Part shown: in pieces, positions 32,272-41,600 of the stretch | Layout: each line of letters starts with the position of its first letter | How positions within the stretch are numbered: the first letter of the stretch is position 1 | Origin: GCA-003244245 sp050699955 | Lineage (GTDB): Bacteria; Actinomycetota; Actinomycetes; Mycobacteriales; Pseudonocardiaceae | Assembly: GCA_050699955.1 (NCBI GenBank) | Contig: JBOHGD010000001.1 | Location: 124,001-188,000, forward strand | Direction of reading: 5' to 3' | DNA length: 64,000 bases | The notes under the pieces: generated by a model | Database searches by the model: none | Seen by the model: only the letters and a program-made list of their open reading frames with translations | Told to the model about the DNA's origin: nothing | Position numbers and translations under genes: made by a program

Positions 32272-33245
32272 TGACGGTCCTGGTGCTGGCCCAGGAGCTG
32301 GATCGTGCTGTCGACGGCGTGGTGAGCGCGCTGGCCGATCTTGATGTACCGGTATTCCGGGCCGATTGTTCCTGGTTCCCGCAGCGACTCACGCTGGATG
32401 CAGAACTGGATGATGGGCGCTGGCGGGGTTATCTGGCCACCGCGCATCGGCGGCTGGAGCTGGCCGACGTGCGCTCGATCTGGTACCACTCGCCGTCGCC
32501 GTTCGTGTTCCCAGCCGGGATGTCGCAGGCCGAACAGCGCCACGCCGAGCAGGAGGCCCGGATCGGGCTCGGTGGTGTGCTGACGTCGCTTCCCGTGTTG
32601 CAGGTCAACCACCCGCACCGGGTAGCCGCCGCCACCAAGCCGTGGCAGCTCACCGTGGCCGCCGCCTGCGGGCTGCCGGTTCCGGGCACGCGGATCGTCA
32701 ACCGCGCGGAGGCCGCCCGCGAGTTCGTCGCGGGGGCCGGTGGTGAGGTGGTGAGCAAGCTGTTCGCCAACCGGGTCGACGAGGAGGGTCGCGCGAAAGT
32801 CGGGCACACCCACCTGCTCACCGCGGCCGACCTGGCTGATCTGCGGGGCATTGACACCACGGCTCATGTCCTGCAGCGATTTGTGGACAAGCATTACGAC
32901 CTGAGAGTTGTGGCCGCCGGCGAGCGACTCTTTCCGGTCGCCATGTACCCGACCAGCGCCGCCGCGCGGATCGACTTCCGCAGTGACTACCGGGCGCTGC
33001 GGCATGAGGTGGTCGAGCTGCCGCCCGCGGTCGCGGCGGGGGTGCGGGCACTGATGGCCGAGTTGGGTCTGGTGTTCGGCTGCCTGGATTTCGTGGTTGA
33101 TCACTCGGGGGTTCATCACTACCTGGAGGTCAATCCTGGTGGTGTCTACGGGTGGCTGGAGGCACTCGCCGGGGTACCGATCACCGAGGCGCTGGCTGAG
33201 CTACTCGCCCAGCCGGTGACCGCAGCTAGCCGGGCGCCGGCCTGA
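32271..33245 (+). CDS. tgmB: ATP-grasp ribosomal peptide maturase (graspetide ligase)
   Basis: This 324-residue protein matches the ATP-grasp RiPP maturases. The N-terminal domain MTVLVLAQELDRAVDGVVSA resembles the pre-ATP-grasp fold. The middle has WYHSPSPFVFPAGMS, LQVNHPHRVAAATKPWQLTV and PGTRIVNRAEAAREF. The ATP-grasp core shows VLQRFVDKHYDLRVVAAGER (about residues 198-217) and YLEVNPGGVYGWLE (about 284-297), giving the acidic and Asn metal ligands. These enzymes activate Asp/Glu side chains by phosphorylation and join them to Ser/Thr or Lys of the same peptide, forming omega-esters or omega-amides. It is one-base overlapped with both neighbours. ATG 32271 is preferred over earlier in-frame codons lying inside the precursor. 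Confidence 0.88.
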   Translation: MTVLVLAQELDRAVDGVVSALADLDVPVFRADCSWFPQRLTLDAELDDGRWRGYLATAHRRLELADVRSIWYHSPSPFVFPAGMSQAEQRHAEQEARIGLGGVLTSLPVLQVNHPHRVAAATKPWQLTVAAACGLPVPGTRIVNRAEAAREFVAGAGGEVVSKLFANRVDEEGRAKVGHTHLLTAADLADLRGIDTTAHVLQRFVDKHYDLRVVAAGERLFPVAMYPTSAAARIDFRSDYRALRHEVVELPPAVAAGVRALMAELGLVFGCLDFVVDHSGVHHYLEVNPGGVYGWLEALAGVPITEALAELLAQPVTAASRAPA

Positions 33246-34411
33246 TGGACTGGGCCCAGCGGCTGGCAGGCCTGGCCGACCAGCTCAGCGCCGAGGGAAA
33301 ACTGACCTCGCCGCAGTGGCGGGCTGCATTCTGTGCTGTTCCCCGCCACGAACTGGTGCCCGAGATCTACCTTCAGGACGAGCACCGCCAGTGGGGCCCG
33401 GCCGAGGACAACACCGCACAGTGGTGGGACTTGGTCTACTCCGACGCCACCGTGATCACCAGCGTGCTGCCCAACTCCCAGGGCGTCCTCGTGCCGGTCT
33501 CCTCATCGACCAAGCCCGGCCTCATGCTGCGGATGCTGGAAGCACTCGACGTTCGCGACGGGATGCGGGTGCTGGAGATCGGCACCGGCAGCGGCTACAA
33601 CGCCGCGTTGCTCTCGGCGCGCCTCGGCGCGCAGCAGGTGTTCTCGCTCGACCTGCGCGCCGAGCTGGTCGAGTTGGCCCGCGACCGGCTGGCCCGGCTG
33701 GGATACCGGCCGATGTTGGCCGCCCGCGACGGCACCGAGGGCCTGGCCGAGCACGCCCCCTACGACCGGATCATCGTGACTTGCGGCATGCCCTTCATCC
33801 CCGCGGCCTGGATCACCCAACTGGCCCCCGGCGGCCTGCTGCTGGTCGACCTGGAGGGGCCGCTGAGCGCGGGCAACCTCATCGCGCTACGCCGAGACAC
33901 CGACGTCGAATGCCTGCGCGGGCGGTTCCTGCCCTGGTTCGGGCGGTTCCTGCCGATGCGACGCAACACCACAGCAGCCGACTACCACTTGCGGGCACCC
34001 GATCCCGACACCACCGCGCCAATCGAGGTCGGCTGGACCACCGTCGACCCCAGCGAACTCGACCAGGAGTTCCGGCTTCTCGCCCAGCTCCACCTACCCA
34101 GCGGAACCTTCCACACCCTCACCGCAGCGACACCGCAGCCCCGGCCCACCCACACCCGCCTGGTCAGCCCGGACGGCTCCTGGTGCGAGGTCGCCCGCGA
34201 GCCCAGCACACACAGCGGGTACGCCCTGCGCCAGGCCGGCCCACAACGGCTCTGGGACACCGTGGAAACCGCCCACCAGCAGTGGTACGAGTTGGGCGAG
34301 CCAGCGTGGTCCCGCTTCGGCGTCACCGCCACCCCCACCAGTCAGCACATGTGGCTCAACAACCCCGACAACAGCCCCCACCACTGGCCACTGTGGACCA
34401 CAGTGGCCTAA
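33245..34411 (+). CDS. tgmC: PIMT-like methyltransferase of the ATP-grasp peptide maturase system
   Basis: The 388-residue protein is a protein-L-isoaspartate O-methyltransferase homologue. It has PQWRAAFCAVPRHELVPEIY (the N-terminal PRHxFVP hallmark), SSSTKPGLMLRMLEAL, the SAM-binding VLEIGTGSGYNAALLSARLG (about residues 107-126) and YDRIIVTCGMPFIPAAWITQ. A C-terminal extension of about 170 residues, absent from housekeeping PIMT, is typical of the RiPP-associated type. In fuscimiditide-type graspetides such an enzyme methylates an Asp of the modified peptide, which then cyclises to an aspartimide. The same chemistry is likely here but unproven. ATG 33245 overlaps the ligase stop by one base. 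Confidence 0.88.
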   Translation: MDWAQRLAGLADQLSAEGKLTSPQWRAAFCAVPRHELVPEIYLQDEHRQWGPAEDNTAQWWDLVYSDATVITSVLPNSQGVLVPVSSSTKPGLMLRMLEALDVRDGMRVLEIGTGSGYNAALLSARLGAQQVFSLDLRAELVELARDRLARLGYRPMLAARDGTEGLAEHAPYDRIIVTCGMPFIPAAWITQLAPGGLLLVDLEGPLSAGNLIALRRDTDVECLRGRFLPWFGRFLPMRRNTTAADYHLRAPDPDTTAPIEVGWTTVDPSELDQEFRLLAQLHLPSGTFHTLTAATPQPRPTHTRLVSPDGSWCEVAREPSTHSGYALRQAGPQRLWDTVETAHQQWYELGEPAWSRFGVTATPTSQHMWLNNPDNSPHHWPLWTTVA

Positions 34412-34561
34412 CCGTGGGTATCCATGTAGTACTGGCTCGCCTCATCGGCAAGCCTCCTGACCCGTCACAGGTGTGCCAAGCATGCAGAGATCACAAGAAC
34501 GTCGAGGAGCACCACAAGCGGGCGCGAGACCGCAGCCCCCGGATCCCAACAAGCACGACCG

Positions 34562-34711
34562 GTGACCGGCCCACGGACTGACGTGGGCGAGCTGCGGGCG
34601 CGGATGGTGCAGCAGCTCGCGGCGGAGGACTATCTGGCCAGATGGGAAGCGGCGATAGCGCCGTGGTGGCCGACGCTGGAGATGGTGCCCCGCCACCGGA
34701 AGCGTCACTGA
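34562..34711 (+). pseudogene. N-terminal fragment of a second PIMT-like methyltransferase
   Basis: From GTG 34562 the frame gives 49 residues, including GELRARMVQQLAAEDYLARW and then PWWPTLEMVPRHRKRH. The helix followed by MVPRHR is how PIMT-like methyltransferases begin (compare AVPRHELVP in the intact gene upstream), but the frame ends at once. It is probably the leftover of a longer gene cut off where the broken helicase gene begins. Confidence 0.4.
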
Positions 34712-34716
34712 CCCTA

Positions 34717-36958
34717 CTATCGCGCGTCGCGAACAACAGCCAACGCTTGAAGTACTCGATCATGTTCTGGAGTTGTGATGCCCACGAGTGAACCTTCAAG
34801 CAGCTCCATGAGCCGCCCGTAGGCCCATCGCTGGAGTTGGTCGTCGGTCTCAACCTCTGGAGCAGGGAGTAGCTCATTGAGCATGTGCGCTGCGGCTCGG
34901 GGCTGGACACCTGCCCGCATCCAAGCGAGTATCTCCGGGCTCGCCGCTCCCGAGCGCACTGCCAGCGGCAGGAGGGTGAGGCATCGGAGGCTCTCTTCGG
35001 GGAGCCCCCATGGTCCGTCCGGGTCCTCCTCCTGTCCAGTTGCCACGATCGCTCCGAGCGCGCCAGCGATCAATGATAGCCCGAATCGGAAACCTTCGGC
35101 GATCACCGTGATCGCCCTCGGTAGCGGATCCTGGGAGCCGCGCCCGGCGTTGCCGTTCACCGGCTTGGGGTGAATTTCCTCAGCGACAGTGATCAACGGC
35201 TTGCCGGTCATCCAGGCGGCGAGGGCGCGTGCGAAGGCCGTCCACCCGGCGTCGCGTTTGGTCTGATCGGCCGCGTAGATCGCGGACAGGCGGCTTGTTG
35301 TCCCGTATGGCTTCTTGGGCAGAATTCTGTCCAAGGCGCGTGGCGGGAGGGTTCTCAGCAATTCGATCATCAGCCGCGCCCACTCGACAATTGTCGTTGG
35401 GACCACATCTGCTAAGCGTGCTCGCAGTCCCTGGTAGAGTTCGACTGTTTCTGGCAGGGCAATCCCGGATCGATGCGCTGCGAGGGCGACCCACGACGGT
35501 GCTCCGGCCTGTATCAAGAAGCTCTGGCCAAGAGCGTCGACGGCGCTTGCGATCTCCCTTGCGCGTGGCACGACCTGTGCTCGATGAATGGCCCAAGTCT
35601 TGCTAACTACTCCTTGGGTATCGTCGTGCTCGCTGGCGAACGACAAGAACGCGAAAGCGGTTTGGTCCGCATCGCTCATGGTCTCCACGCGCAGGTCTCC
35701 GCTGAGCGCGGTTGCGATCAGACCGTCGAGGGAGCTGGTGATGTCGGTGGAGGCGTCCTCCTCCTGAAGGAACTCGGCGGCGCGGACTGCTCGCATGGCA
35801 TCGCCCGCGGAGTCAAGCGGTACGGCCTTATTTGGAACGATGATCGCCATTGACCGGGGTGCGACGTGAGCGCGGCCGGCCCTTCCGATCGCATTGAGCA
35901 ACTGCGCCCGCGTACGCTGTTTCTTCTGCTCTACCGATGCTTGATCGTCGTACCCGATGTCGGTTCCGCCGATCACAACGGCGGTGGCAGGAAGGTTGAG
36001 GCCCTGGGCCATCGTTCCCGTCGCGAACATGGCCAAGGCGATCTCCTCGTCGAAGGCGACCTCGCTGGCGCGCTGCTCCTCGCGCAGGAGCGCGCTGGTG
36101 TGCACCGCGACCCGCTTGCGCAACATTCCGCGCAAGGCCGTCTCGGCTCCCAGCTCAAGTTGGGCCAGGATGAGGAGCGATTCGACGGTCTTGCCCAGGT
36201 CAACGGGTCTGCTGCTGAAGCCGGATATCTTGGTGGCGGCCAGGAAACTGTCGTGCTTGCTGCGCGGAAGGAAGGCGAGCACCCTGTCGCCTCGCTCGCC
36301 GAGCCTTTGCACTAGCGCTATAGACGCTGGGTTGCAGTACCCATCGGATTTGATCTGCTGATCGCGGTTCACGGTCAGTTCTACGCCGATGTCTGTCTTG
36401 GCTAGATCGTAGTCCAGGGTCTCGTTGCTACGCCAAGCTCCTTGCAGACCGACGAGCAGCGCAATCGGTGCCATGAACTTTTCGTTCATGCGGTGGCCCC
36501 CGCTGGGACAGATCCGCGAACGCGGCGCCGCCGGCAGCCTTCGCGCGGTCACTGTCGAATCCGGCGATCGCCCGTAGAGTGCGGGTCGGTCGCCAAGGCT
36601 CGTCGACCACAATGGCTGGGATCTGTGTTGCGTCACGGAGCCAACTGGCGAGGTCGTGGGGGTTGGCCACCAGGGCCGAAAGCAGGAGCAGACGCGCTTG
36701 TGGCGCGCGGTGCAGGATCTCCGCGATGACCAGTTCGGCGATCACGCCTCGGCTTTTGGTCCGCCGGGGCGCAGTAAGACAAGCTGAACACAAGCATCCG
36801 GTTGGGTTCGGGCCTTGTCGTGGTGCATAGACGACGGCGAGCTCATCGAAGTTTAGCGTGCCGGGTTGGATCCGCCGTGCACGGCACGGCAGATGTCGGG
36901 CAGTGTTGCGTTGGCCGAGAGCGGGGCAGACTCTCAGCGCGGACGTACTGCACGGCAA
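34717..36958 (-). pseudogene. SF2 (Ski2-like) helicase, 5'-truncated and frameshifted
   Basis: The main frame (34717 to about 36490) encodes the second half of a superfamily 2 helicase. It has RVLAFLPRSKHDSFLAATK, then FATGTMAQGLNLPATAVVIG (motif V) and QLLNAIGRAGRAHVAP (motif VI, QxxGRAGR). A long helical C-terminus follows. The preceding part is in another frame: RGVIAELVIAEILHRAPQAR, LLLLSALVANPHDLASWLRD (motif III area) and VVDEPWRPTRTLRAIAGFD. The shift falls at a five-base C run (plus 36497-36501). The Walker A portion is absent and only 110 bases separate this from the next gene, so the gene is truncated as well. Helicases of this type occur in defence systems such as Hachiman (HamB); no nuclease partner is present. 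Confidence 0.7.
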
Positions 36959-37070
36959 CGTCGGACCAGCTCAGCGTCCGAACCCGCCATGGTCGCCACG
37001 AGAATCGAGCACCTGACGTCGCTGCCGGAGGGGAGGGCCCGGCGAAGATGCGGATGGCACGCTGGTGCCC

Positions 37071-37388
37071 ATGTCCGCCATCAAATTGCCCGAGCTCGAC
37101 GTGGCACGCGTGCAGCGTTGGTGTGCTGAGCGCGTGCCAGAACGGGCCCGTCATCAGGTTCGGGTCGACTGCGACGTGGCGCCTCGGCACCTGACAATCG
37201 TTGAGCAGCGCGCCCCTTGGCGTGAGGACTTCGAGTCGGAGTGGACCCGCTTCCCGATCGCGCGGCTGCGGTACACCAAGACGAGCAAGACGTGGATGTT
37301 GTACTGGCGCGACCGTAACCTGCGCTTCCACGCCTACGACCGCATCGGGCCATCGGCCGGTATCAACGACCTGCGAGATCGACAGTGA
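37071..37388 (+). CDS. DUF3024 family protein
   Basis: This 105-residue protein starts at ATG 37071. PELDVARVQRWCAERVPERA, then DVAPRHLTIVEQRAPWREDF, FPIARLRYTKTSKTWMLYWR and DRNLRFHAYDRIGPS match the DUF3024 family of small actinobacterial proteins. Function is unknown. There is no membrane segment or signal. It stands alone between the broken helicase and the DUF917 gene, and its codon pattern is consistent with an intact gene. Confidence 0.8.
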   Translation: MSAIKLPELDVARVQRWCAERVPERARHQVRVDCDVAPRHLTIVEQRAPWREDFESEWTRFPIARLRYTKTSKTWMLYWRDRNLRFHAYDRIGPSAGINDLRDRQ

Positions 37389-37415
37389 TCCAACTGGCAT
37401 CTTCTGGGGCTGACC

Positions 37416-37430
37416 GGAGGATCATCCTCC
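37416..37430. repeat. Short palindrome after the DUF3024 gene
   Basis: GGAGGAT-C-ATCCTCC, seven bases either side of a central C. The 219-base gap between 37388 and 37608 otherwise shows nothing I can assign. It may be a small terminator or an operator. Confidence 0.35.
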
Positions 37431-37607
37431 ATCTGGCCCGAGACGACAGCGCGCAGACGGCCAGAAGCGGTGGCCGGGCCTGAGCCGAGACACCGGCCTC
37501 GCGCCGTCCGGCTCATCGCACTCGGAGGCGCCTGGCTCACCGTACAACGTGCCAGACCTCATCTCGGCTGATCCGCCCATCGGGCAGACAGCGTGTCCTC
37601 GCCTGAT

Positions 37608-38708
37608 TCACTTGCCCACGGTGGCGGCGACGCGTTCCTCGACCGGGAGGTAGTCGAGGTCGTAGCCGAAGGCGCGGGGCCCGACCAGCGCGAGGCCCTG
37701 GCTGGTCCGCCAGCGGGCGTCGCAGGGGGCCGCGATCACCGTCACCCGGAAGCCGTAACGAAGCTCCTCAGTGGTGATCGGCGCGCCGGTGTCGGCGTCG
37801 AGGACGATGATCAGATCCGGCGTCGAGGCGACGACCTGGCCGTCGCGGACGGCGAGGAGATGCTCGTTCTGGAAGCGGAGCGCGAGCACGGAGCCGGTGT
37901 CGGCGCCAGCGCCCTCGATCCGGGCCCGGCCTCTGGCGAAGCCGGTCTCGGTGCGCCGTTGGACGTCGCTGATCTTGCCGTCGAACAGACGGTAGCCGGC
38001 CAGCCGGTGCAGGATCGCGGCGATCGGATCGCCGTGCGCGGCCCGGGTCCGGCGGATGAGCCGCCCGAGTTCCTCGGCGAGGCTGAGCGTCCCCGGGATC
38101 ATCGCCTGCTCGAGCTGGTCGCCCGAGAGCGGGTAGAGCGCGATCTTGGCCACGCAGCCCATGTCGATCGTGAGCGAGCGCGCGAACCGCTCGGCCCAGT
38201 GGTTGTCGATGGTGTCGATGATGGCCGTGTTGCCCTTCTCGTCCGCCAACGCCATCGGCGTGGCCGCCACGCCGTACAAGGTCGCGGTCACCATCTGGAT
38301 CTCGGGGAAGGCCCGGCCCATGCCGTCGGCGTCGACGACCGGGATGCCCAGCTGTGCGGCCACCCGGAACGGGACCGTCGAGTTCGACCCGCCGGCCTCG
38401 ATCGAGACGGTGTGGGTGATCGGCCGCCCGAGGTAGGACTGCAGCGCCTGGAGCGCGCGGCGGTGCTCGTCGCCGCGGGGTAGCTTCTCGACTCCGACCG
38501 TCGGCGCGCCCATCCCCGCGGTGGCCACGACGAGGGCGTCGTCGGGCACCTCGTCCACCGCGACGAGCTCGACCGGTCCGTGCTCGCGGATCTCCCGCTT
38601 GGCGAGCAGGGCGCCGAGGTAGGGGTTGCCGCCACCGCCCGTGCCGAGCACGGCGGCGCCGATGGCCAGGTCGTCCAGGTTGCCCTCACCGATACGCCGC
38701 ACCGGCAT
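37608..38708 (-). CDS. DUF917 family protein
   Basis: The 366-residue protein starts at ATG 38708 (MPVRRIGEGNLDDLAIGAAV) and continues LGTGGGGNPYLGALLAKREI, VVATAGMGAPTVGVEK and IEAGGSNSTVPFRVAAQLGI, the signature of DUF917 proteins. DUF917 proteins are commonly paired with hydantoinase/oxoprolinase-type ATPases and probably form a complex with them, but the substrate is not established. Its start lies inside the end of the upstream hydantoinase gene (overlap 38686-38708), so they are co-translated. Nothing in the neighbourhood names a substrate; no transporter or regulator is attached. Confidence 0.85.
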   Translation of the reverse strand: MPVRRIGEGNLDDLAIGAAVLGTGGGGNPYLGALLAKREIREHGPVELVAVDEVPDDALVVATAGMGAPTVGVEKLPRGDEHRRALQALQSYLGRPITHTVSIEAGGSNSTVPFRVAAQLGIPVVDADGMGRAFPEIQMVTATLYGVAATPMALADEKGNTAIIDTIDNHWAERFARSLTIDMGCVAKIALYPLSGDQLEQAMIPGTLSLAEELGRLIRRTRAAHGDPIAAILHRLAGYRLFDGKISDVQRRTETGFARGRARIEGAGADTGSVLALRFQNEHLLAVRDGQVVASTPDLIIVLDADTGAPITTEELRYGFRVTVIAAPCDARWRTSQGLALVGPRAFGYDLDYLPVEERVAATVGK

Positions 38709-40254
38709 CCCTTCCGAGCTCGAGGTCGCCGACGGCCTTGACCCGGATCCGGGTCGCGTTGCCCGGCAGGTAAGCCAGCGGCACCTCCTCGACATCGACG
38801 ACCTGCACGCTCGCCCGGACCGCGCCCGCCGCGACGGCCTTGTCGATCGCCTCCTGGGTGGCCTGTTCCACGGCGAGCGCGCGCGAGTCTCTCGTGAGCG
38901 AGACGACCCGGTCCACCTCGCCGCCGACCTGTGCGATCGCTGCGCCGATCGCGTTCGCGATGGCGAAGTGGTCGGGGTTGATCAGCTCGGAAGCGCCGGG
39001 CAGGCGCCCGCCGAGCAGGACGCTGCCGCCACCGACCACGACCACCGGGATCGGCTCCGGTGTCGTCTTCATCCGATCGACGGCCTCGGCGATCCTCTGC
39101 ACGATCCACTCCAGCCCGCGCCCGACGAGGTCGCGGTCGAGCGCGGCGACGCGCTCGGAGTCGCCGATCGTGGCCAGACCCGCAGCCACGGCCAAGTCGG
39201 TGGCCGTCAGGATGTCACCGCCGCACACCAGCGCCCGGCTGGTCAGCTCGTAGCCGACGCTGTCCGGCCCGATCCTCAGCTCGGGCTGGTCGCGCACCAC
39301 ACTGCCTCCCCCGATGCCGAATGAGCGCACATCGGGCATCCGAAAGTTCGTGCGCACCTGCCCGATCTCGGTCGCGACCGAGGCCTGGAGCGGGAACCCG
39401 CCTCGGAGCATGCCGACATCCGTGGTCGTGCCCCCGATGTCGACCACCGCGCAGTCGTGCAGGCCGGACAGGAAGGCCGCCCCGCGCATGGAGTTCGTCG
39501 GCCCACAGGCAAAGGTCGCGACCGGATAGCGCTCGGCGTGCTCGACGCTCATGAGCGTCCCGTCGTTCTGGCTCAACCAGACCGGTGCGGTGAGCTCGAA
39601 CCCGGCCAGCGCTGCGCGCAACGCATCGACGATCCGGGCTGCGAGGTCGCGCAGACAGGCATTGACGATCGTGGCGTTCTCGCGCTCGAGCAGGCCGACC
39701 CGGCCGATCTCGTGTGACAGGCTGATCGCGACCCCGGGCAGCTCCGCCGCCAGGATCTCCGCCGCCTGCTGCTCACATTCTGCGTTGACCGGCGAGAACA
39801 CCGAGGAGAGCGCGATCGTGCGCAGCCGTTTCGAGGCGATGTCGGCGGCCACGTGCCGCAGTTCGTCTGCGTCCAGCGGCGCGAGCACGCGCCCGTCGTA
39901 CTCGTAGCCGCCGTGACACAGATAGACGTGCCCGCCCAGCGCCTGGCGCAGGCGCTGCGGCCAGTCCACCATCGGCGGGAGCGCACGCGTCGCCGGCAGG
40001 CCCAACCGGACCGCAGCCGTGGGCAGCAAGCCCTTCGCCTCGATGACCGCGTTCGTGAAGTGTGTCGTCCCGATCATCACCGCCTGCACGTCGGCGAGGC
40101 CGACCGCGCCATCGGCAACCAGGCCGCCAAGCGCGCTGGAGATCCCGCCGGTCACGTCCGCGGTCGTCGGCGTCTTCGCTTCGGCGAGCACCCGTCGGCC
40201 GTTCATGAGCACCACGTCGGTGTTGGTGCCGCCCACGTCGATACCTACCCGCAT
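38686..40254 (-). CDS. Hydantoinase/oxoprolinase family protein (ATP-binding subunit type)
   Basis: The 522-residue protein begins MRVGIDVGGTNTDVVLMNGR, the phosphate-1 motif of the actin-like ATPase fold, and includes VMIGTTHFTNAVIEAK. It also has CAVVDIGGTTTDVGMLRGGF (phosphate-2), SFGIGGGSVV and VVVVGGGSVLLGGRLPGASE (adenosine motif). This is HyuA/oxoprolinase-A-like without a fused C-terminal domain. With the DUF917 partner it probably performs ATP-dependent ring opening of a cyclic amide, but the substrate is unknown. It is first in the leftward pair. Confidence 0.87.
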   Translation of the reverse strand: MRVGIDVGGTNTDVVLMNGRRVLAEAKTPTTADVTGGISSALGGLVADGAVGLADVQAVMIGTTHFTNAVIEAKGLLPTAAVRLGLPATRALPPMVDWPQRLRQALGGHVYLCHGGYEYDGRVLAPLDADELRHVAADIASKRLRTIALSSVFSPVNAECEQQAAEILAAELPGVAISLSHEIGRVGLLERENATIVNACLRDLAARIVDALRAALAGFELTAPVWLSQNDGTLMSVEHAERYPVATFACGPTNSMRGAAFLSGLHDCAVVDIGGTTTDVGMLRGGFPLQASVATEIGQVRTNFRMPDVRSFGIGGGSVVRDQPELRIGPDSVGYELTSRALVCGGDILTATDLAVAAGLATIGDSERVAALDRDLVGRGLEWIVQRIAEAVDRMKTTPEPIPVVVVGGGSVLLGGRLPGASELINPDHFAIANAIGAAIAQVGGEVDRVVSLTRDSRALAVEQATQEAIDKAVAAGAVRASVQVVDVEEVPLAYLPGNATRIRVKAVGDLELGRDAGAAYR

Positions 40255-40332
40255 GGGGCGTCTCCCTCTCCCGCCGCGGTCAGGCTACCCGTGGCATCTC
40301 CGACCAGGCTCGGGCGGCGCCCGGCTTTGCCC

Positions 40333-41505
40333 CTATCCGCAGAGGTGTTCGACCGTGTCGGCCGCGATCGCGGTTCCGCCGGAGCTGCGCACGTCGGCGC
40401 GCAGTGCCTGGACCCGGTCGGTTCTGCCGGCTGCAGCGTCCACTGCGGCGCGCAGGCTCTCGCCGTCGAGCTTTTCGGCCGGGAGTTGCACTCCCGCGCC
40501 GATGGCCTCGAGCTTCGCCGCGTTGGTGAACTGGTCGACGGCTTGCGGGATCGCGACAGTCGGCACTCCGAACCACAGTGACTCGACGGCGCCCCCCATT
40601 CCTGCGTGGGTGATGAACACCGAAGCGTGCTCGAGCACGTCGAGTTGCGGTTGCGTGCGTGCGGCGTGCACACCGTCGGGCAATGGTCCCAGCGCGGCCG
40701 GGTCGACCTTCCCGGTGGCGAGCACCAAGCGGTGGGTGCCCGCGAACTCGTCGACGCAGAGCCGGTAGATGTCGGGTTGGTTGGTGTACGCGGTTCCGAA
40801 GGACACGTAGACCAGCGGCCGGTCATCGCCGGGGGCGGGAGCCCAGGCCTGCGTCCGGGTCTGGTCGATGCACGGCCCGGCGAAGACATAGCGTGGTCCG
40901 ACGCGATCGGCGTTCGGCTGCAACACCCGCGGGATGAGCACCACGCACGCGTCGGGCCGACCGAGGAACACGTCGGGGTCGAGTTGCACGTCGTTGTCCG
41001 CCAACCAGGCCCGCAAGGTCGCGTAGTAGTGCCGGCCGCTGGGCGAGGCCTTCAGCGCCGCGGTCTGCTCGGCGGTGTCCTGCTCATAACCCTCCCACGC
41101 CACGTACGTCGGCGACAGCTGCACGGCGGGCACGCCCCACCGCTGCGCGGCGACCCGCCCCGCGAAGCCACCGATGTCGTAGAGCACCGCGTCGGGGCGC
41201 TCGACGCGGCCGACCAGCGGGCCGAGTACGGAGATCGCCTCGTCGAGGAACAGCTGCATCGCCGCACCGATGTCGTCGGGCCAGCTGCGGTCGCCGTCGG
41301 GCAGGAGCGAGGGGTGGGCGACGACGTCTGCGCCGGTCGGGGCCACGAGCCCGGCCAGCCGCTCACCGATGACGTAGCTGACGCGATGCCCGCGGGACAC
41401 CAGTTCGGAGATGAGCGCGAGGCTCGGGTAGACGTGACTGGGCGCGGTCACGCCAGCCATCACCAGATGGATCGGAACAGCGTCCCTGAAGACGAAGGCG
41501 ACCAT
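40333..41505 (-). CDS. MGT-type UDP-glycosyltransferase (GT1 family)
   Basis: The 390-residue protein starts at ATG 41505; the longer frame overlaps the divergent VOC gene and lacks similarity. The N-terminal acceptor domain begins IHLVMAGVTAPSHVYPSLAL with the catalytic His of the SHxxP region. The C-terminal donor domain has RPLVYVSFGTAYTNQPDIYR and the UGT signature THAGMGGAVESLWFGVPTVA, IPQAVDQFTNAAKLE. This is the macrolide-glycosyltransferase (OleD-like) group that attaches glucose or similar sugars to small molecules, often to inactivate antibiotics. Acceptor unknown; it could act on an exogenous antibiotic or local product. Confidence 0.88.
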   Translation of the reverse strand: MVAFVFRDAVPIHLVMAGVTAPSHVYPSLALISELVSRGHRVSYVIGERLAGLVAPTGADVVAHPSLLPDGDRSWPDDIGAAMQLFLDEAISVLGPLVGRVERPDAVLYDIGGFAGRVAAQRWGVPAVQLSPTYVAWEGYEQDTAEQTAALKASPSGRHYYATLRAWLADNDVQLDPDVFLGRPDACVVLIPRVLQPNADRVGPRYVFAGPCIDQTRTQAWAPAPGDDRPLVYVSFGTAYTNQPDIYRLCVDEFAGTHRLVLATGKVDPAALGPLPDGVHAARTQPQLDVLEHASVFITHAGMGGAVESLWFGVPTVAIPQAVDQFTNAAKLEAIGAGVQLPAEKLDGESLRAAVDAAAGRTDRVQALRADVRSSGGTAIAADTVEHLCG

Positions 41506-41600
41506 CAACAGAGACTGCGGTCCGGTCGCCACGACCCGTGACCGATGAGTTTCGCCGCCACCCGGAGTCTGCATGGGAACCCACCGGACGGAGGCTGAAC

